This document shows, in pieces, positions 24,383 to 31,861 of a DNA stretch of 64,000 nt. The first letter of the stretch is position 1; each line of letters starts with the position of its first letter. Below the pieces are notes generated by a model, which made no database searches, was not told where the DNA came from, and was given only the letters and a program-made list of their open reading frames with translations. Made by a program: the position numbers and the translations under genes. Source of the DNA: Paractinoplanes tereljensis (GTDB taxonomy: Bacteria > Actinomycetota > Actinomycetes > Mycobacteriales > Micromonosporaceae); NCBI RefSeq assembly GCF_016862435.1, contig NZ_BOMY01000025.1, positions 1-64,000 of the forward strand, read 5' to 3'.

Positions 24383-27300
24383 GTGCGGGGTTCCGGTCGG
24401 CGAGGGGTGCGCTGGATCGCGTGGCTGCTCGTCTCCGCGGCCACCGCGATCTGCTCGCTGCTGCTGGTGCCCTACCTGGTCAACCTCGCATCGAGCACGC
24501 CGACGAAGGTCTGGCCGCTGACCCTGTTCGCGGCGCATCCGCTTCGCTGGCTGGCCGGCGTCGCGGTGGTCGCCTTCCTCGGCGCCACGTTCCTGATTCC
24601 CCCGCTTCGCCGATTCCTGGTCGGCGACCCGGCCGGCCCGGATCCGGACCCGGTGCGGCAGCAGTTCGTAGAGGATGTGCGGGCTCGGTGCGCCGAGGCG
24701 GTGGAGCAGCGGCGTGAGCTGCTGACCCCGGTCCGTCTGCGGTGGACGATCAGCACCGGCCGAGCTGGGCAGCGCGCCGCGGTGTTCCCGGCCGAGCCCG
24801 AACTGAGCTGGGCCGACCGGCCGCTGACCGGCGATCAGGGCACCCTGGCCGAGACCCTTCTACGGCTGCCGCACCGGCAGTTGGTGATCCTCGGCGACGC
24901 CGGCGCCGGCAAGTCGGCCTGCGCCGCCCTGCTCGCCCGCGAACTGGCCGGCTCCGGCGCGACACCCGCGCCCGACCTCATCCCGCTCCCGATGCCGGCG
25001 GCCGGCTGGCATCCGGGGGAGCAGGGCCTGCTCGAGTACGCCGTGAGCCAGGTGCCGGAACAGTTCCGGCCGCTGGTCCGGCGGGGTGCGGTGCTGCCCA
25101 TCCTGGACGGACTCGACGAACTGCCCGGCGACCGGCATGAGCTTGCCCTGCGGCAGATCCAGAGTCACGACGGGCCGGTGGTGGTCACCTGTCGCGGAGC
25201 CGAGTACGACCGGGCCGTCGCCGCCTCGGGATGGTTCCTGCCCCGGGCCGCGGTCGTGGAGATCCAGCCGCTGGCGGCCGCGGACGTGCGGTCCTACCTG
25301 TCCCGTGTCACCCAGCAGCCGGACCGCTGGCAGCCGGTCTTCGACGCGATGGACGAGCCCCCACTGGCCGGTGCGTTCGCGTCGCCGCTGATGGTGACGA
25401 TGGCGGCGGTCGGCTACCGGAAACCCGGGACCGACCCCGGCGAACTGCTCCGGCTGCCCCGGGCCGCCGTCGGGGAACGCCTGCTCGACGGCTTCGTGGC
25501 CGCCGCGTTCGAGGGCGAGGACGTGACCCGGGCCGACCACTGGCTGTCCACCCTGGCCTACCAGCTCGACCGGGCGCAGAGCCGCACGCTGCGGTGGGGC
25601 CGGCTCGAACCGGGCCTGTTCATCCGGGAGACCGTGCGGGCGCAGATCGGGCTCGGCGCCCTGGCCGCGCTGGCGGTGTTCATCGTGCCGGTCACCTGGA
25701 TCTGGTTGATCATGTTCGGCGTGGTCGGCGGGCTGACCGGCGCGCTGGCCCTGCACGCGGCGGCCGGCGGCCTGATCTGCGCATGCGGCCTGGCCCGGCG
25801 GTGGCACCGGTACCGGTTCGGGGTCGAGACCGCACTGTGGATCGGCTACGGCTACCAGTTCGGCTTCCTGGTCAGCGTCCTGATCGGGGACCACGGCCGG
25901 GGCCTGCTCACCGGCCTCGGGGCCGGGATCCTCCTGGCTTTACTGCCCCACCGCGCGCCGCGGCCGCCGGCCGGGTCCGACCGGCACGGGTTCCTGCCGG
26001 CTCTCGAGTCGCCGGCCCGGTTGCGCTCCCCGATCCTCGCGGCCGCACTCCACGCCGCGGCGGCGTTCGTCCTGTTCACCGCCGTGTTCTGGCCGACCGG
26101 CACGCCGGCCGCGGCGCTCCGCACCGGGCTGGTCGCGGCCGCCGTCTTCGGGCTCGCGGCGGCCCTGGTCACCGGCGGGATCGGCGGGATCGCGTTCCGT
26201 GCCACCCACCTCCGGCTGGCGATGCGCGGGCGGTTGCCACTGCGACTGCGGGCCTTCCTGGCGAACGCCCACCGTCGTGGGGTGCTGCGCCGAGCCGGCG
26301 ACGCGTGGCAGTTCCGGCACGCCATCCTGCTCGAACATCTAGCCCGGCGGATGCGGCACCGGCTGATCCTGGAGACCGCCCACGGCTGGCACCACGCGGG
26401 CCTGCTGATCGAACGCGGTGAGATCGACCGCCTCCGGCAGCTGGCCGTCCGCGACGCCGAGGCCGCCTACCGCCTGGCCGACTGGCTCTGCGACCAGGAC
26501 CGCACCGCCGAGGCCGTCGACGTGCTGAGCGCACACTCCACCCCGGACCGTCTCGTCGCCTGGCGCCTGGCCGAGCTGCACCTGGCCGCGGGTGCGATCG
26601 ACGAGGCCGCGCCGCTCTACGAACGCCTGGCCGAGTCCGGCGACTGGGCCGCCGCCTGGCGCCGAACCCAACTCGAGGCCGCCGGTGGGGCCGCCGCCCG
26701 GCAGCGAACCCAGCTCGAGGCCGCCAGTGGGGCCTCCGCTCGGCAGCGAACCCAGCTCGAGGCCGCCAGTGGGGCCGCCACCCGGCGCCGAACCCAGCTT
26801 GAGGCGGCCGACGGCCGGGCCGCCGTGCGGGAACGGGCCCGGGCCGGTGATCGGGCCGCGATCTGGTACCTGGTCGACGTGCTGGCCGCCGAGGGCGAGT
26901 TCGACGAGGTGGCCGAGGTGGTCCGGCAGCGGCTGCGGACGGACGACTGGCTCTCGGCGCGGCACGGGCTGGCGGTGCTGATCACCGCCCGCCGTCTCGG
27001 CGATGCCGAGCGGCTGCAGGCCGTGGTCCGGGCGCGGGCCGCCGAACTCGACCGACTCGCCCGCGACGAGGAGAACGCGCCGGGCGCGGGTGAGGGCGAT
27101 GCGCCCATCAGCCGGCATCGTGCTCCAGCCGACGCGGCCGAGAGTCTGGCCACCTGGGCCGCGGCCCGGCTGGCCGAGGTGCCGGCAGCCGACGGATTGC
27201 TCGACCGGGCGCCGGCGGTCGACGGGCTGGTTGCCGGAGTGCCGGGGGCCGACGGGCTGGTTGCCGGAGTGCCGGGGGCCGACGGGTTGCTTGCCGGGAT

Positions 27301-28228
27301 GCCCGGGGCCGACGGGTTGCTCGCCCGGTTGCGGCGGTCGGGTCGGACGTCGGGTGACGACTTCGCTGCCGTTCGGTGTCTTGCCGAGATCGCGGGCGGG
27401 GACAGCGCGATCGAGCTCCTCCGGCGGTATCGGGGAGCGGAGGCGGTCGACCTGATGCTGGCCGAGCGGCTGGCCGAGCGGGCGGAGTTCGACGAAGCCC
27501 TGGAGGTGCTCGCCCGGCAGACCATGTGGGATCACTCGGCGGGGGCCCGGCTGCGCGCCGAGATCCTGGCGGCGGCCGGCCGGACCGGTGAGCTGGCCGG
27601 CCTCGCCGCCCGCGGTGACCTCCAGGCGGCCGCCGGTTATGTGGCCGTGCTGGCCCGAGGTGGCCAGGTGGAGGAGGCAGTCCGGTTCCTCGCCCATCGC
27701 CGGGAGGGCGGGGGCGGAGCGCTGTTTGCCGACCTGGCCGTGCGTAACGGGGGCTACCTCGCCGACCTGCGGGCCGAGGCCGAGACCGGTGGGTGGCTCG
27801 CCGGTCGCCGCCTGGCCGTGCTGCTCGACCGGATCGCGGCGGAGTCCGCGGAGATTCGGTCGGCCGACTCGCCGGGAAGCCGGGCGCTGCTGCTCGCCCT
27901 GGGTGGCCGGTTGGCCGAGGCGGTCGAGGTGATCCGGCCCGGCGCGGACGTCGATGACCAGGTCAGTGGCCTGTTGCTGGCGATCCTGCGGGGCGAGCTC
28001 GGTGTCCTCGAGGACCGGCTGAGCCCGTCGCCGGGGCGCGCCGTGCCGGTGCTCGGCACGGCGGAACTACTTATCGAACAGGGCCGGCGCGACGAGGCGA
28101 TCGTCACGCTGAGCTCGCCGGCCGGGCATGCCGCCGCCCATCGACTGGTCCAGCTGCTGGGTCTTGATCTTGAACCGGGCCCGCCCGCCGCGGGCGCGCG
28201 GAGGGTGACCACGACGGCGCGGGACTGA
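24383..28228 (+). CDS. Membrane-anchored NACHT NTPase with helical-repeat C-terminus
   Basis: A 1281-residue STAND NTPase. Two N-terminal transmembrane helices (about 11-36 and 53-75) are followed by a NACHT domain from about 165: Walker A GDAGAGKSA (171-179), Walker B with the NACHT signature LPILDGLDELPGD (238-250) and a sensor VVVTCRGAEY (266-275). About six membrane helices (422-605) and a winged-helix-like end (FLANAHRRGVLRRAGDAWQF) precede ~600 residues of TPR-like helices with two in-frame repeat arrays. NACHT proteins include antiphage sensors (Avs, bNACHT), but this COG5635-like membrane type has no settled role. The GTG start has no strong Shine-Dalgarno. Confidence 0.88.
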   Translation: MRGSGRRGVRWIAWLLVSAATAICSLLLVPYLVNLASSTPTKVWPLTLFAAHPLRWLAGVAVVAFLGATFLIPPLRRFLVGDPAGPDPDPVRQQFVEDVRARCAEAVEQRRELLTPVRLRWTISTGRAGQRAAVFPAEPELSWADRPLTGDQGTLAETLLRLPHRQLVILGDAGAGKSACAALLARELAGSGATPAPDLIPLPMPAAGWHPGEQGLLEYAVSQVPEQFRPLVRRGAVLPILDGLDELPGDRHELALRQIQSHDGPVVVTCRGAEYDRAVAASGWFLPRAAVVEIQPLAAADVRSYLSRVTQQPDRWQPVFDAMDEPPLAGAFASPLMVTMAAVGYRKPGTDPGELLRLPRAAVGERLLDGFVAAAFEGEDVTRADHWLSTLAYQLDRAQSRTLRWGRLEPGLFIRETVRAQIGLGALAALAVFIVPVTWIWLIMFGVVGGLTGALALHAAAGGLICACGLARRWHRYRFGVETALWIGYGYQFGFLVSVLIGDHGRGLLTGLGAGILLALLPHRAPRPPAGSDRHGFLPALESPARLRSPILAAALHAAAAFVLFTAVFWPTGTPAAALRTGLVAAAVFGLAAALVTGGIGGIAFRATHLRLAMRGRLPLRLRAFLANAHRRGVLRRAGDAWQFRHAILLEHLARRMRHRLILETAHGWHHAGLLIERGEIDRLRQLAVRDAEAAYRLADWLCDQDRTAEAVDVLSAHSTPDRLVAWRLAELHLAAGAIDEAAPLYERLAESGDWAAAWRRTQLEAAGGAAARQRTQLEAASGASARQRTQLEAASGAATRRRTQLEAADGRAAVRERARAGDRAAIWYLVDVLAAEGEFDEVAEVVRQRLRTDDWLSARHGLAVLITARRLGDAERLQAVVRARAAELDRLARDEENAPGAGEGDAPISRHRAPADAAESLATWAAARLAEVPAADGLLDRAPAVDGLVAGVPGADGLVAGVPGADGLLAGMPGADGLLARLRRSGRTSGDDFAAVRCLAEIAGGDSAIELLRRYRGAEAVDLMLAERLAERAEFDEALEVLARQTMWDHSAGARLRAEILAAAGRTGELAGLAARGDLQAAAGYVAVLARGGQVEEAVRFLAHRREGGGGALFADLAVRNGGYLADLRAEAETGGWLAGRRLAVLLDRIAAESAEIRSADSPGSRALLLALGGRLAEAVEVIRPGADVDDQVSGLLLAILRGELGVLEDRLSPSPGRAVPVLGTAELLIEQGRRDEAIVTLSSPAGHAAAHRLVQLLGLDLEPGPPAAGARRVTTTARD
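26663..26830 (+). repeat. Four 42-bp in-frame repeats inside the NACHT gene
   Basis: Units begin at 26663, 26705, 26747 and 26789 and encode RTQLEAA[GSD]G-type 14-residue repeats (residues 761-816). DNA identity between units is high, pointing to recent slippage. Confidence 0.9.
27181..27330 (+). repeat. Five 30-bp in-frame repeats inside the NACHT gene
   Basis: Units begin at 27181, 27211, 27241, 27271 and 27301 and encode P[AG]ADGL[LV]AG-like 10-residue repeats (about residues 933-983). The middle units are nearly identical. Confidence 0.9.
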
Positions 28229-28257
28229 GCGGCCGGGACTTTTCCCGCCGCGTACTT
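28176..28257. repeat. Right arm of the inverted repeat flanking the NACHT gene
   Basis: Reverse-complement partner of 24246-24330. It covers the last ~17 codons of the NACHT gene, its TGA and the following hairpin, so the repeat includes coding sequence on this side only. Confidence 0.85.
28229..28251. terminator. Hairpin between NACHT gene and Lrp-type gene
   Basis: GCGGCCGGGA and TCCCGCCGC pair around a 4-nt loop (CTTT) with one bulged C, immediately after the NACHT stop. It serves the two convergent genes. Confidence 0.55.
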
Positions 28258-28270
28258 TCCGGAGGTTTTG

Positions 28271-28558
28271 TCAGTCGGCGTCGGGGAGGCCGATGGCGAA
28301 GGCGTCCTCGAGGTCGTGCTTGGAATAGGCGCGGAAAGCGATGTGCGACTCGGTGTTGAGGACGCCGGGGGTCTTGGAGATCTTGCCGGCGATGACCTCG
28401 GCGATGTCGTCGAATTTCGCGACCCGGACGATCGCGATCAGGTCGACGTTGCCGGCCACCGAGTAGACCTCGCTGACGCCGTCGAGGGCCGCCAGCGCCT
28501 CGGCGACCTCGGGGATCGAGTCGGTGGCGCAGTCGATGTGCACGATCGCGGTGTTCAC
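28271..28558 (-). CDS. Stand-alone Lrp/AsnC ligand-binding (RAM) domain protein
   Basis: 95 residues, a single RAM domain (VYSVAGNVDLIAIVRV, FDDIAEVIAGKI, ESHIAFRAYSKHDLE) with no helix-turn-helix. Such proteins bind amino acids and probably act by oligomerising with full-length Lrp regulators. In other actinobacteria it sits near trpD and the bc1 genes, so this gene marks where the backbone resumes after the NACHT segment. The GTG start is preceded by GAGGAG at about 13 bases. Confidence 0.85.
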   Translation of the reverse strand: MNTAIVHIDCATDSIPEVAEALAALDGVSEVYSVAGNVDLIAIVRVAKFDDIAEVIAGKISKTPGVLNTESHIAFRAYSKHDLEDAFAIGLPDAD

Positions 28559-28603
28559 CTGGAGGCTCCTCGACGGTGAGAGCGGGATGGGCTGGTGACC
28601 ATG

Positions 28604-29425
28604 CTATCGGCCCGGCATCGTCAAGCCGCCGGGCCCGCGGATCACGTCGGTGAGAGCCTCGGTTTCGGCGACCTCGGCGTCCGCCAGGACGACGCTGCGG
28701 GTGACCCGGCCGCGGATGTGTGCCCGCGGGCCGATCACGGACTCGTGGACCGGTCCGTCGATGTGGGCCGAGGGGTCGATGAGGCTGCCGCCGTTCGCGG
28801 CGTGGAGATTGGCTCTCAGGTAGTCGGCGGGCGTGCCGGTGTCGATGTAGAGGCCCTCGTAGGGGACCAGCTCCAGCTCGCCGGCCGCTTCCGCCGGGCG
28901 CCAGACCGTGCGGACCAGGCTGCCGTCGCCGGCCGGCAGGTCGCGGACGTAACGCCACGGGATCAGCGAGAAGCCGGCGAAACGCAGGCCGGAGAAACCG
29001 CCGCTCTCGCCGTCGCGGCAGGGCTTGGTCAGCATCCGGACGGTGTCGCCGGACCAGCCGTCGAGCAGGGCGGCGATGTCCTTGCCGGGCTCGCGAGCGG
29101 GATCGGCCAGGTAGGCGTCGGCGTTGCCGACCAGTACGCCGCGGCCGTCGATCCAGGGCTTGAGGCGTTCGACGCCGCCCGAGGTGCCGAGCGGGCCGTC
29201 CGGTTCCACCGAGAGGTGGGCCCGGTCGCCGACGTGCCGGACGATCTGCTCGCTCAGGTAGGCGGCGTTGACCGCGACCTCGGTCAGGCCCAGGCCGGCC
29301 AGCCGGGCCAGGGCCCGGTCGAGCAGCGGGACGTTGCCCACCGGGCAGAGGGCCTTGGGGATCAACTCGGTAAGCGGGCGCAGGCGCTGCCCCTCGCCGG
29401 CCGCGAGGATGAAGCCGCAGATCAT
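28604..29425 (-). CDS. Sugar-1-phosphate nucleotidyltransferase
   Basis: 273 residues. The N-terminal FILAAGEGQRLRPLTELIPKALCPVGN is the nucleotidyltransferase signature (GxGxRLxPxT...PK). LVGNADAY carries the metal-binding aspartate. A C-terminal tail (about 205-255, SLIDPSAHIDGPVHESVIGPRAHIRG) forms left-handed beta-helix turns. It probably makes GDP-mannose or a similar activated sugar; substrate not determined. The stop of the Nudix gene overlaps its start by 4 bp. Confidence 0.87.
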   Translation of the reverse strand: MICGFILAAGEGQRLRPLTELIPKALCPVGNVPLLDRALARLAGLGLTEVAVNAAYLSEQIVRHVGDRAHLSVEPDGPLGTSGGVERLKPWIDGRGVLVGNADAYLADPAREPGKDIAALLDGWSGDTVRMLTKPCRDGESGGFSGLRFAGFSLIPWRYVRDLPAGDGSLVRTVWRPAEAAGELELVPYEGLYIDTGTPADYLRANLHAANGGSLIDPSAHIDGPVHESVIGPRAHIRGRVTRSVVLADAEVAETEALTDVIRGPGGLTMPGR

Positions 29426-29922
29426 GCTCGCGGGCCGATCCCGAACCGGCCGAGCAGCAGGGCGGTGTTGACCGTCAGGTGCGGCAGGTCGTCGACCGCG
29501 AACCAGGCCGCTTCCAGGACCTCGGCGCCGTCGACCACCAGGGGCGTCTCGGACGCCGGGACCTCGGCGAAGAAGATCGTGTCGACCACGCCGACGACGT
29601 GGACGATCGCATTCGGAGTGCCGGCGGTCATCTTGTCGGGATGCACCCGGACGCCGGTCTCCTCGAACAGCTCGCGGGCCGCACCGACGTGCGGGTGCTC
29701 GTTTTTCTTGAGCAGGCCGGCCGGCAGACCCCAGCCGTGGTGCGACGGCTGGCGCAGCAGCAACAGCCGGGCCGCGCCGGTCGCCTCCGAGTCGTGCAGG
29801 ATGGTCACCGCGCCCACCAGGAACTTCGGCGCGACCATGCGCGCCACCCGGCGGCGCATCGACCCCGGCAAGCGATAGAACGTGGTGTACGCCAAGCCGC
29901 GCACTCGCCGAGGGAAACTCAC
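29422..29922 (-). CDS. Nudix hydrolase
   Basis: 166 residues. The Nudix box GLLKKNEHPHVGAARELFEETGV follows GX5EX7REUXEEXGU (shown as a motif around residues 60-82). The frame extends upstream, but the GTG at 29922 (SFPRRVRGLAYTTFYRLPG) gives a compact protein and avoids overlap with the RSH gene. It would cleave a nucleoside diphosphate linked to another moiety. Coupling to the nucleotidyltransferase suggests a sugar-nucleotide or nucleotide-housekeeping role. Confidence 0.85.
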   Translation of the reverse strand: MSFPRRVRGLAYTTFYRLPGSMRRRVARMVAPKFLVGAVTILHDSEATGAARLLLLRQPSHHGWGLPAGLLKKNEHPHVGAARELFEETGVRVHPDKMTAGTPNAIVHVVGVVDTIFFAEVPASETPLVVDGAEVLEAAWFAVDDLPHLTVNTALLLGRFGIGPRA

Positions 29923-29953
29923 GTAGGCAAGGCTAGCGGGGCCCGCTGTGAAC

Positions 29954-31753
29954 TCAGTCGGGGTGGTCGACCAGGGCGATGAGCTGCTCGACGACTGCGT
30001 CTGGTTCGAGGTTGCGCTCACACACCGCGACCAGCATCGTTTCCAGGTCGGGGTAGCCCAGCTCCTCGGCCAGCCGGCGCAGCGGCACCTCGCTGGCCAG
30101 GCCGCGGTCGTGCTTGCGCAGGGTCAGCCCGATCGTCGCCCGGCCCAGCTTCACCTTGTCGGCGATGCTCATGCCGGGCTCGTTCTTCTCGTCGAAGTAA
30201 CGATTGATCTGCATCTGGGCCTGGCTGGACTTGACGAAGCCGAGCCACTCCCGGCGCGGTCCGCGCGGGGTGTTGGGCTCGACCTCGGCCTGGCCCTCAT
30301 TTTCGGCGAAGATCTCGACCACGTCGCCGTCGCGCAGCGGCGAGCTGAGCGGGGCTAGCCGGCCGTTGATCGTCGCGGCCAGGCACTGGTCGCCGGTGTC
30401 GGGGCTCAACTCGTAGGCCAGGTCGACCGGGGTGGAGCCGCTGGGCAGCTCGAACGCCTGCCCGTGGGCGAAGACCGTGATCTGCGCCTCGGCCAGGTCG
30501 CAGCGCAGCGAGGCGAGGAACTGGGCGGCGTCGGTGGTGTCCTGCTGCCAGTCGAGCACCCGCTTGAGCCAGGAGAGCTGGTCGGCACCGGACGGGTCGG
30601 CGGTCTCGGCGCTCTTCGGGTAGCGGTAGGTCGTCGCCACCCCGAACTCGGAGAAGCGGTGCATCTGCTCGGTGCGGATCAGCACCTCGACCAGGCGGCC
30701 GTCGGGGCCGGTCACGGTCGTGTGCAGCGACCGGTAGAGGTTGTTCTTGGGCGACGCGATGAAGTCCTTGAAGCGGCCGGCCACCGGGCGCCACTGGCCG
30801 TGGATCGCGCCGAGCGCGGCGTAACAGTCGGTGGCCGGGCCGTCGACGATCACCGCGATCCGGGGCAGGTCGAACGGGACGGCGTGACCGCCCGCGACCG
30901 TGTCCTTCCAGATCGAGTAGTAGTGCCGGGGCCGGACCGTGACCTCGGCCGTCACCCGCTGGCGGCGCAGGGCCGACCGGGCCTTGGTGCTCACCTCGGC
31001 GAGGTATTCCTGCCAGCCGGGGCGGTTCTGCACGTGGTCGTCGATGCGCGCGTAGGAGTCGGGCTCGAGGTGGTAGAGCACCACGTCGTCGAGGTCGCGC
31101 TTGAGGGCCTGGATGCCGAGCCGGTCGCAGAGCGGGACCAGCACGTCGAGGGTCGCGGTGGCGATGCGGGCCCGGCTCGCCGGGGAGCGGGCGTCCAGGG
31201 TGCGCATGTTGTGCAGCCGGTCGGCCAGCTTGATGACCAGGACCCGGACGTCCTTGCCGGCCGCGACGATCATCTTGCGGATGGTCTCGGCCTCGGCCGC
31301 CTTGCCGTAGAACGCCTTGTCGAACTTGGTCACGCCGTCGACCAGGTGGGTCACCTCGGGGCCGAAGTCGCTGTGCAGCGCCTCGAGCGTGTAGCTGGTG
31401 TCCTCCACCGTGTCGTGCAGCAGGGCCGCGACCAGGGTGGTGGTGTCCATGCCGAGCTCGGCGCAGATCTGCGCGACCGCGAGCGGATGGGTGATGTAGG
31501 GATCACCGGACTTGCGCATCTGGCCGCGGTGCATGTTTTCCGCGATCGCGTAGCTGCGGCGCAGGACACCCGCATCGGCGGAGGGATGGATGCCGCGGTG
31601 GGTCTTGGTGAGCTTGGCCACCGGGTCGTCATCGCCGCCCGGGAAGCTCAGGAACGACCGGAGCCGCTTGCCGAGTGGAATGTCCTTCGAGGCGGGCGCT
31701 TGCGTAGGGAGGGCGCGTCCAAGGGCGGCGCCGTGGCCGGCGTCGACGTCCAC
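29954..31753 (-). CDS. Short RelA/SpoT homologue ((p)ppGpp hydrolase/synthetase)
   Basis: 599 residues. The order is HD hydrolase (about 65-220; HDTVED, KLADRLHNMRTL), synthetase (about 260-400; RPRHYYSIWK, GRFKDFIASPKNN, YRSLHTTV, EVLIRTEQMHRFSEFG), TGS (about 435-495) and a short helical end. The usual C-terminal zinc-finger and ACT domains are missing, and the housekeeping Rel is normally 100-200 residues longer, so this is more like a second RSH. The synthetase ExQIRT motif reads EVLIRT. GTG at 31753 is chosen for its GAGGGGG; an ATG at 31816 is an alternative. Confidence 0.85.
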   Translation of the reverse strand: MDVDAGHGAALGRALPTQAPASKDIPLGKRLRSFLSFPGGDDDPVAKLTKTHRGIHPSADAGVLRRSYAIAENMHRGQMRKSGDPYITHPLAVAQICAELGMDTTTLVAALLHDTVEDTSYTLEALHSDFGPEVTHLVDGVTKFDKAFYGKAAEAETIRKMIVAAGKDVRVLVIKLADRLHNMRTLDARSPASRARIATATLDVLVPLCDRLGIQALKRDLDDVVLYHLEPDSYARIDDHVQNRPGWQEYLAEVSTKARSALRRQRVTAEVTVRPRHYYSIWKDTVAGGHAVPFDLPRIAVIVDGPATDCYAALGAIHGQWRPVAGRFKDFIASPKNNLYRSLHTTVTGPDGRLVEVLIRTEQMHRFSEFGVATTYRYPKSAETADPSGADQLSWLKRVLDWQQDTTDAAQFLASLRCDLAEAQITVFAHGQAFELPSGSTPVDLAYELSPDTGDQCLAATINGRLAPLSSPLRDGDVVEIFAENEGQAEVEPNTPRGPRREWLGFVKSSQAQMQINRYFDEKNEPGMSIADKVKLGRATIGLTLRKHDRGLASEVPLRRLAEELGYPDLETMLVAVCERNLEPDAVVEQLIALVDHPD

Positions 31754-31861
31754 TGGACACCCCCTCACCGCTCGGTCGCCCGGCATCTCTCGCGCCTGGA
31801 GCGATCCGCCTGGCAAATCGCCGTGAAGCCACCCTAACCGTGCCGGGTGATTCCACTTGCC

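Noticed and set aside
26663..27330. Possible CRISPR array
   Set aside because: Units are directly adjacent, in frame and without spacers; they are coding tandem repeats.
26339..27697. Long minus-strand frame opposite the NACHT repeats
   Set aside because: Its repeats only mirror the 42- and 30-bp arrays; no start context and low-complexity protein.
24383..28228. Insertion sequence or prophage carrying the NACHT gene
   Set aside because: No transposase, integrase or phage gene is present; only the inverted repeat hints at mobility.
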